64,000 nucleotides of DNA from Glycine soja. Lineage: Eukaryota > Streptophyta > Magnoliopsida > Fabales > Fabaceae. The DNA lies in NCBI RefSeq assembly GCF_004193775.1, contig NC_041005.1, positions 15,905,865 to 15,969,864 of the forward strand, given 5' to 3'. A model generated the notes under the pieces. That model was not told the DNA's origin. It was given only the letters and a program-made list of their open reading frames with translations, and ran no database searches. How positions within the stretch are numbered: the stretch's first letter is position 1; every line of letters begins with the position of its first letter. The translations under genes and the position numbers were made by a program. Below are positions 57,622 to 64,000 of this stretch, piece by piece.

Positions 57622-58897
57622 AATATAAAATAATAAACATATTTCATGATAAATCACGTGTGCAGAAGGAAACCAAAAGCTTGTGAAGTAAAAGTATCGA
57701 TGGACATGTATACATAGGAAATTTTAGAAAGAAGAAAAAAAAAATCAAGATTTCAGCTAATATATCAAGTGCAAAGAAAATACTGCAAGATATACAATTG
57801 AGTATTCGTGACAAAAATTTAACTATATATTAATTTAATTTTTATCAACCAGATATACAATTGTTTTCATCTTAATCTAGTGAAATCCCAATTCTCTTGA
57901 ATTAAAGACTCCTCGTTAACGGTAACTTCAAAAAAATGATCTCGCGCATTGCACCAGAACTCGAAAAGTAATATCCATATAACAAGAAAATTATCAAACT
58001 TGACAAACGAAATTATTAATGGTGGAAAAACTCAAAATTCTTTTAAAAAATTTGGGATAAAATAATTAAGCATACAAGATACAACATTAAACCTACTGGT
58101 GATACAGATCAATTCGGATTGCTAACTCTAGGCTTCTAAAATATAGAAGAACAGGGAAGGTATATCTAAACACAAAATCACGACCAGCTATCCAAACACT
58201 ATGGAACTATACTTATGCTAGTAACCCGAGGCAAAGACAAATTTAACTATTTATTAATTTTTGAGTATTCCTCACAAAAAGATATATGTAAATTTAAAAA
58301 ATTAAAAGGATTTGGATTGAGGAAAAATAAAATTTTTACTCAGGATTATACAAACAAGAGAAACTCTATCAATTTATGCTTATTATAAAATGTTCCAATT
58401 TTCAGGGTTCATACTCAACACAAGAACCTATTAATTTCACAACAGTTTCGCATCGGGATACCAATTGGTCCGTCAAACACAATCAATCCACAACTAAAAA
58501 CATAAGAATATAATTGAATTTCATAAAACAACCCAAAATAACCCCAAAATTGATCCTCTGGAGATCCTACACATGTTTATTCTACTCTCCAAGTGTCAAT
58601 AACTCATCCCTTACCTCGATGTAGTCGCTCAAGCGTTCTCCGTTCGCAATGATGACATTTCTAGTGCTCTCTAGAGCTCCTCCTCCAGTTATTTTGTTAG
58701 GGTTCTTGTGCATTAGAGAAAAAAAGGAACATAAAGTGTTTTGTAAAAACTGCTTTGGGATTAAGAGTTCCTTTATATATTGAGGAAACTAATGACCTAA
58801 TTTTTATTCTTATTTATTTTTTATTTTTATTTAAAAAAGGCACAACTGTACATCATTGATTTCTTTCAATTGAAGAAGGATCTCTTGATCATTCATG

Positions 58898-61010
58898 GTG
58901 AGAAGGAGGAATCGAAAACGAGTTTCTGTGGCTTAACAACAAATGTAGCAACCTCAAGCACAGGTTGATGGAGCCCAAGCTTCAGTAACACCAGAAAATG
59001 ACGATGGACATGAAAGAATTGGTGAATCTTAAGCCAATTCCACGATTGATATCACCATGATTTTGCAAAAACTGCGAGAGCAACTATGAAAGTAGGAACA
59101 ATTGATCAAAGTAATGCATAGAGAAAATGAGAATAGTCGAGAAAAGCCCGAGACGTCGAAGAACGTTGATAGCATCAAAGTTGCGGATGATGAAGTGGAA
59201 ATAACTGTTAATCATGCAGGTTTTGATGATGCCAAAAGAATTTACTTGATGAAAGCACACATTGTTTCAAGTCAACAAACAAGATCAAGGAAATCACAGA
59301 TAATGACTTAGTTAAATTGTTAAAAGAATCTCATTTTTTATTGCAATAGTTTGGCCTCAAAGTCTTTTATCAAAATTTCTTTATCAAGCTTAATTAGTTC
59401 AAAAGTAAGATATTTTTGAACTGATAATCGATTACCAGAGCTTGTAATCGATTACCAGAGAGATCATGAACATGGCTTGTTTTAAATTTTGAACTGTGTA
59501 ATCGATTATTAGCGAAGAGATTTCAAGAAAGCTTTGAAAAGACTTGACTCTTCAAAAATATAATTGTGTGATCGATTACCAGAAACCTGTAATCGATTAT
59601 CAGTGAGAAAATTTCAGAAAAACTTTTTGAAAAGACACATCTCTTCAAACTATTTTGAAAAGACACAACGGGCCTATATATATGTGTGTCTAACTTCGAA
59701 AAGAAAGAGAGAAATTTTCTAAGAGAACTTAATTGCCAAATTCTCTCTAAATAACAATTGGCCAAACTCTTGCAAATCTATTAAGAATTCTTCTAGGAAT
59801 TTCAATTTGTATCATCTACTCTAAAGGAGAGAAATCATTCTGTACATCTCATAAACTTGATTGTAATCAAGAATTTGTTTGTCTCTTGGCGTGTGAGAAT
59901 CTTGAACACAAGAGTGAGGGGTCCCAAGGTGTGTTCAAAGACTGTAAAGGATTTACAGAGATAGTGGAAAATCTCAAGTGGGTTACTTAAGGACTAGACG
60001 TAGGCATGGAAAGTGGTCGAATCATTATAAATCGAGTTTGCGATTCTCTCTTCTCTTATCTCATTTATTTTATTGCAACTGATTTTGTCTTGCACGTTTA
60101 AAGAACATTGATTAACTTAAATGCTGTTTCTTCTTCTGCATTCTGAGCCTATCATATATCATTTAAAAGGGGGATTAAAATTTGTTAGTGGAAAAATTTT
60201 GATACTTAATTCACCCCCCTCTTAAGTTATTGAGGTCATTTCTCCAACAATAATCCTATTTAACATGTTTTCTACACGAATCTTAGCAGTTCAAGTCCCA
60301 CAACAGCTCCAACAACTTCCAACAATGGAGTTGTATGAAGGATCCATTGATCCTAATAATCATCTCATCTCGTTATAATCGTCATTATCCTACCAAGGCA
60401 CCTCAACGTCATTGATGTGCCGAGCATTTGCATTATCTTTAAAAAAATGGCACTAAAATGGTTTCAGTCACTCCGTCCACCGTTGGTCGACTTATGGATC
60501 GAATTAAGGGAGAAGTTCAGGGCCACTTTTGTATCTAGTCAAGCTAGGCCTAAAATAAAAGCCGACTTAAAAAAGATAAGGTAGGGTATGGAGGAGCCTC
60601 TGAAGGAATATCTGAGTTGCTTTAATAAGAAGGCCAGAGTAGCTAGGAACCTACAACTAGGAGTCATTTAAATGTTGGCCAAAGACCGAGTAAAGGAAGG
60701 CTCTATGTTCTTCATCTAAATAGCAAAAACTCCACCTCAGACATTGGAAGATTTCTTGAAAAGAGATCAAAAGTATATCAATTATGAGAATGCATTAGAA
60801 GCAGGACGATTTAAAGAAAGAAACAACTCGATAGTAGGAGCGTATAACAATGTCGACCAAAAACGATTTGGAAACCAGGACATCTGTAGTCGTGAGAGGG
60901 GAAAGGACAAAGGTTTGTTAGGAGGAAATCAAAGTACATACAATCTACTCCTCTAAACACATTGAGAGGAAGAATCATGCTAGAGGTCTATAATGTTGAG
61001 TTTAAAGAAG
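58898..61010 (+). pseudogene. gag of the Tat-like element, split by an LTR and by stops
   Basis: It starts near ATG 58898 (MVRRRNRKRV), continues to 59213, is interrupted by the LTR at 59214-60250, and resumes with the capsid core: LPTMELYEGSIDPNNHL, MALKWFQSLRPP, LREKFRATFVSSQA, EEPLKEYLSCFNKKARVA, and TPPQTLEDFLKRDQKYINYE. This is the usual Retrotrans_gag order of Tat-lineage elements. Stops include TAG at about 60583 and TAA in two further Gln positions (about 60668, 60718). Confidence 0.8.
59214..60250 (+). repeat. SIRE-like LTR, about 1.04 kb, flanked by TAATC
   Basis: The core runs TGCAGGTTTTGATGATGCC...ATTTCTCCAACA. TAATC occurs at 59209-59213 and 60251-60255, with one extra A between each copy and the presumed TG/CA ends. 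It carries three palindrome-type units (TAATCGATTACCAG near 59427, 59447 and 59590), a TATA-like region, and the 'ggactagacgtaggcatgg' block at 59990, shared with 55155-56842 and 23499-25195. It is shorter than those two and represents a different subfamily. Confidence 0.8.
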
Positions 61011-61032
61011 AAGGGATAGGTGTCCCCGTCCA

Positions 61033-61703
61033 TTGCATAACAAAGTCAGTGGTAACCTATCAAAATATTGTAGATATCATCAGTCCCTAGGACATGACAC
61101 GAATAATTTTTATCAGTTAAAAAATGTAATTGAGGACTTAATCCAAAATGGAAGATTAAGTCGATTTGTTAAAACAAAGTATAATGATGATAATCACAAA
61201 CGTTATAGGAAAAGAAGGGAAAGTCCAAGGAATCCAAGGAATACAAAGATTGGGACAGAGGAAGGCAAGATTATGAATAATGAGAGGTAAGAAAGGTAGA
61301 GTCTCTAGTCAAGAAAGACAAAATGGAACCAGATGTTCACTTAGTTGGCAAAAATTCTTTATATAGTAAACATCGCTCACCAGAAAATTTATTTGCAAAC
61401 AACCATGATATAATCTATGTCATAGCTGGCGAATTTGCGGGGAGTGAGTCAAAGAGAGCAATGAAAAGAAATGTCAAAGAAGTGCTCATAGCAACTATCG
61501 TAGGTAAATCAACAAATCCAACTAAGAAACGACATCAGATGTTGATGTTTGATGACTTCGACTTTGGGAGTAAAACTCCAAACTATGACGATCCTTTGGT
61601 CATCATAGTTATGGCGGTGGAGAACAAAGAGGTTCACAAGTTGTTGGTTGACATTGAAAGTTTTGTCGACATAATATTCTCCTTTGTTTTGTCATTAAGG
61701 TAG
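61033..61703 (+). pseudogene. gag C-terminus and aspartic protease region of the Tat-like element
   Basis: Two frames cover it. 61033-61290 has SKYCRYHQSLGHDTNNFYQL and IEDLIQNGRLSRFVK, the conserved end of Tat-type gag. 61323-61703 has [20 protein letters not shown] followed by [11 protein letters not shown], where the family has an active-site VDTGSSADILF-like string. The catalytic DTGS is changed to DIES, so the Asp remains but the Thr-Gly are lost. Confidence 0.78.
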
Positions 61704-62003
61704 AAAACTGAACCAATAATTTTCTTTCTTTATCATCAATCAAATTATTGTTCAAGACCCAGGGTTCTATTTTATCATCAATCCAATCACCATTCACGTT
61801 TTTTATTTTCCTTATCAAGGGAGATGTTTGGATTTTTCAAAACTCCATGGACATGCAGAAGAGAAATGTTATTCCCACTTGGACCAAGACATAACTTGTT
61901 CAAATAACAATTAAGGTGAATTAGAGTGAGGAACAATGAATCCCTTTATGATAAATAGATTCATTTTGCAAGTTCGTTATTATGGGTAGTTCCTACAAAG
62001 GAT

Positions 62004-62290
62004 CAGCAGCCCCAGGTGCAACAACAAGTACCAATTTGACTTGGGGGGTGATAATTTAGTAGTAGTGATCGGTAAAGTTGCTTTGTTACCTATTCCATTA
62101 GGAATTACGGATTTATTGGTCCATCATATTCATGCATTTACAATTCATGTAGTAGTATTGATACTTCTAAAGGGTGTTTTATTTGCTCATAGTTCATGAT
62201 TAATACCGAATAAAGCCAATCTACGTTTTTTGTTTTCCTTTTGATAGACCTGGAAGAGGGGGGACATGCCAAACATCCGCTTGGAATCAC
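62004..62290 (+). pseudogene. psaA: Chloroplast psaA fragment transferred to the nucleus (NUPT)
   Basis: The plus strand reads as an internal part of photosystem I P700 apoprotein A1: [52 protein letters not shown], then LIPNKANLRF and the cluster-binding loop GRGGTC-like segment, which is frameshifted and mutated. Homology fades after the 'catccgcttggaatcac' stretch (62273-62289). It covers about 95 of 750 codons. Stops and substitutions show it is a non-functional nuclear copy. It sits between protease and RT of the Tat-like element. Confidence 0.88.
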
Positions 62291-63357
62291 TTCACTATGT
62301 ATGGCCAATGAACTCCTCGCTTTATCCCTTATTTTTCTTCTTTGGGCTTGGATTGATAGTAGCCATGGTAGTAATGTCTTGGAGCCCGGCTACTGACCCG
62401 AGACACTGATCAGGAAAGGAAGGGATCCATGGAACGAATTGCACTTTTACCACTAAACTATACCTACTATAATACAATTATTGTATCTTTTGTTGAACAA
62501 AGCAATCATACAAACTAAATAAGGAGATAGAGGGGCATAATATTCAATATTCTAATAATTTGAGTATTGACATGTTTCATTAGAGTATCTTCTAATGAAA
62601 TTTGAAAAATGGGGTGAATTACATTTTTGTATTTTGTTTTTGCTGAAGGTATTTTTAGGACATACAAGAACACACTATTTTTGTTGGAAATATTCCTCTA
62701 ATGATTTCTTTGGGAACTTCTATAGTAAATGGAATATACAGAATTGTAATCAAACAAATATTGCAAATAGATTTTGTTCATACACAGATTGAGATAAGGA
62801 GCTTCCCCGCGGGTAAAATAGAAACCCTCTTATCTCATGCCTTTTTTTTATTTATAAGATTCTCCCTGGAATAACCTTCGGAGAGAAGAGCTTCCTCCAT
62901 TTTTCGTTCAATCTCTATTTGAGATTCTACAATGTAGGTATGTACCTCAATACTGAACCTTTTCTTAAAGAATTAATTAAGGTTCATTTCATGCCCACGA
63001 AAGTAAAGCAAGAAAAGGTTCTAAAGTGAAGCCCTTTGACCCTATGCTATCTATGTTAGGGGACTGGTGGAATGAAACCATATCGAATAGAGAACTCATT
63101 CCAGTATCGCTACCACTTCAATTGCAAGAAGCAAGCCTGATGAAGAAGATGAATGACTCGACTCATGTCTGGAAAAACTTGATCTTGTAGGGAAGACAAT
63201 GATGGTGGGGGGAAAACAGGTAGTCAGAAGTTGAAAAATCCTTATATAATAATCCAAAAATTGCAATAGAAAAATAATCCAAAAATTGCAATAGAAAAGA
63301 AAAAGAGAGGTTTCAGATGATTTTTATTAAGTATTCAAAAAGATGAGAAATAAAGTA
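62291..63357. other. Unassigned; possibly further organelle-derived DNA and gypsy pol
   Basis: I see no secure gene. 62291-62420 reads as a hydrophobic frame (LYPLFFFFGLGLIVAMVVMS) that could be from an organellar membrane protein. On the minus strand near 62880-62940 a frame reads [17 protein letters not shown]. Neither could be identified. 63240-63290 contains a tandem duplicate of 'aatccaaaaattgcaatag'. The block may be chloroplast or mitochondrial DNA joined to the psaA piece. Confidence 0.35.
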
Positions 63358-63999
63358 TATGACTTGGCTAGCTAATGTGGTGTTGGTAAAGAAAAGTAAT
63401 AGGAAGTGAAGAATGTGTGTCGACCACACAGATCTCAACAAGAATTGTCTAAAGAACTTGTATTTGCTCCCTAGCATGGACAAGTTGATTGACAATTCAT
63501 TAGGCTTCAAGTTCTTTACATCAATGGATGCGTACTCAAGATACAATCAAATACCATTGCATCATTCTAATCAAGAAAAAATATCCTTCACGATAGAAAG
63601 AGAAAATGATTGTTATAAGGTCATGTCTTTCGGACTAAAGAATGTTGGGGCCACTTGGTAGAGAATGATGAATAGGGTTTTTGAAAAGAAAATTGGCCAA
63701 AATTTAGAATTTTATGTTGATGATATTATTGTGAAGAGCTTGACCAAGGAGCTACACATCAAAGATTTGGAGGAAACATTTCAATGTTTAGACACATTCA
63801 ACATAAAGTTAAATCCCACCAGGTGGACATTTGGAGCAAGTGCTGGGAAATTCCTAGGGTTTATGCTAATGGAGCGAGGAATTGAGGTAAACCTAGACAA
63901 GTGTAAGGCAGTTCTAACCATGCAAATTCATAAGAATGTGAAGAAGGTTTAGGAGCTTATGGGAAGGATAACAGCCCTATCAAGATTCATATCCTAAGC
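63358..63999 (+). pseudogene. Reverse transcriptase of the Tat-like element (continues past window end)
   Basis: RT motifs run in order: WLANVVLVKKS, then stop, RMCVDHTDLNKNC, FFTSMDAYSRYNQIPLH, YKVMSFGLKNVGATW, stop, FYVDDIIVKS (catalytic YVDD, about 63714), KLNPTRWTFG, GKFLGFMLMERGIEVN. The stops are TGA at a Trp position (about 63407), TAG at a Gln position (63660) and TAG at a Gln position (63950). The catalytic box is intact but the frame is not. Truncated by the window edge. Confidence 0.88.
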
Positions 64000-64000
64000 C

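Larger units (their letters stand above)
54444..58852 (-). repeat. Solo LTR of the chromovirus-like family (about 2.7 kb net), TSD TCATT, split by another LTR
   Basis: On the minus strand it begins TGTACAGTTGTGCC (58852) and ends GGGATAGAGGGTGTCACG (54444), where CACA is expected. TCATT flanks both sides (54439-54443, 58853-58857). Internal landmarks match the reverse complement of 8298-10638, including the 'aagcctcatgcccca' and 'cactaggagtgagttatcac' stretches. Removal of the 55155-56842 insertion leaves about 2.7 kb. It lies 20 bases after the primer site of the Tat-like element. Confidence 0.85.
54085..64000 (+). mobile_element. Tat-like Ty3/gypsy retrotransposon, plus strand, with nested LTRs; 3' end outside window
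   Basis: 5' LTR (54085-54406), primer site (54408-54424), gag (58898-61010, interrupted), protease (61033-61703) and RT (63358-63999) follow in gypsy order. Insertions are a solo LTR at 54444-58852 (itself split), an LTR at 59214-60250, and a chloroplast psaA piece at 62004-62290. Many stops (TAG, TAA, TGA) show it is defective. RNase H, integrase and the 3' LTR would lie beyond 64000. Confidence 0.85.

Noticed and set aside
59102..59311. 69-codon frame taken as a gene
   Set aside because: It runs across the junction between gag and the inserted LTR; only the first part is gag.

Overview
This window is plant nuclear DNA, most likely from soybean (Glycine) or a close legume. The reasons are the CACTA elements with CACTACTAGAAAA-type ends and CATCGG subterminal repeats (the soybean Tgm type), LTRs carrying the palindrome TGGTAATCGATTACCA, and Athila-, Tat- and chromovirus-like gypsy debris typical of legume pericentromeres. 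All positions and alignments were made by eye. No database search was possible, so family names rest on recognised motifs.

Layout. 1-3574 is the 3' part of a decayed gypsy element. 3575-7440 is unassigned repeat-like DNA. 7440-41432 is one decayed minus-strand Athila-like gypsy element stretched by nested insertions. These are a chromovirus-like LTR element (8298 to about 12540), a 5.7 kb CACTA element (16217-21917, TSD TTC), a 16.3 kb CACTA element (22776-39103, TSD CCA) lying in the gypsy 5' LTR, and a solo LTR (39587-41173, TSD CAAGT) in the same LTR. The small CACTA carries pieces of a PP2C phosphatase gene and of an ApaG-domain (SKIP16-like) F-box gene. The large one carries a broken tnpD-type transposase on the minus strand and, on the plus strand, the 5' exons of a beta-galactosidase gene, the start of a fasciclin-like arabinogalactan gene and two exons of an unknown gene. 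A complete but dead Ty1/copia element (33106-37503, TSD AAACC) and two other LTRs sit inside it.

41433-54084 is a small genic island. It holds one apparently intact host gene, a nine-exon USP-domain protein kinase on the minus strand (44654-50723, 709 codons). Downstream lies a truncated paralogous pseudogene split by a 175 bp hAT-type MITE with an 8 bp TSD. Intron 3 of the intact gene contains a shrunken LTR retrotransposon.

54085-64000 is a plus-strand Tat-like gypsy element. Its leader contains a minus-strand solo LTR (54444-58852), itself split by another solo LTR (55155-56842, TSD AGGAG). Its gag is split by a third LTR (59214-60250), and a chloroplast psaA fragment lies between its protease and reverse transcriptase.

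The kinase is the only gene here that looks functional. Nearly everything else is transposon DNA in layers, with stop codons that are mainly TAG at positions where the families have Gln or Trp, as expected from deamination of methylated cytosine. The most notable content is the host-gene capture by the two CACTA elements, whose boundaries are supported by target-site duplications.
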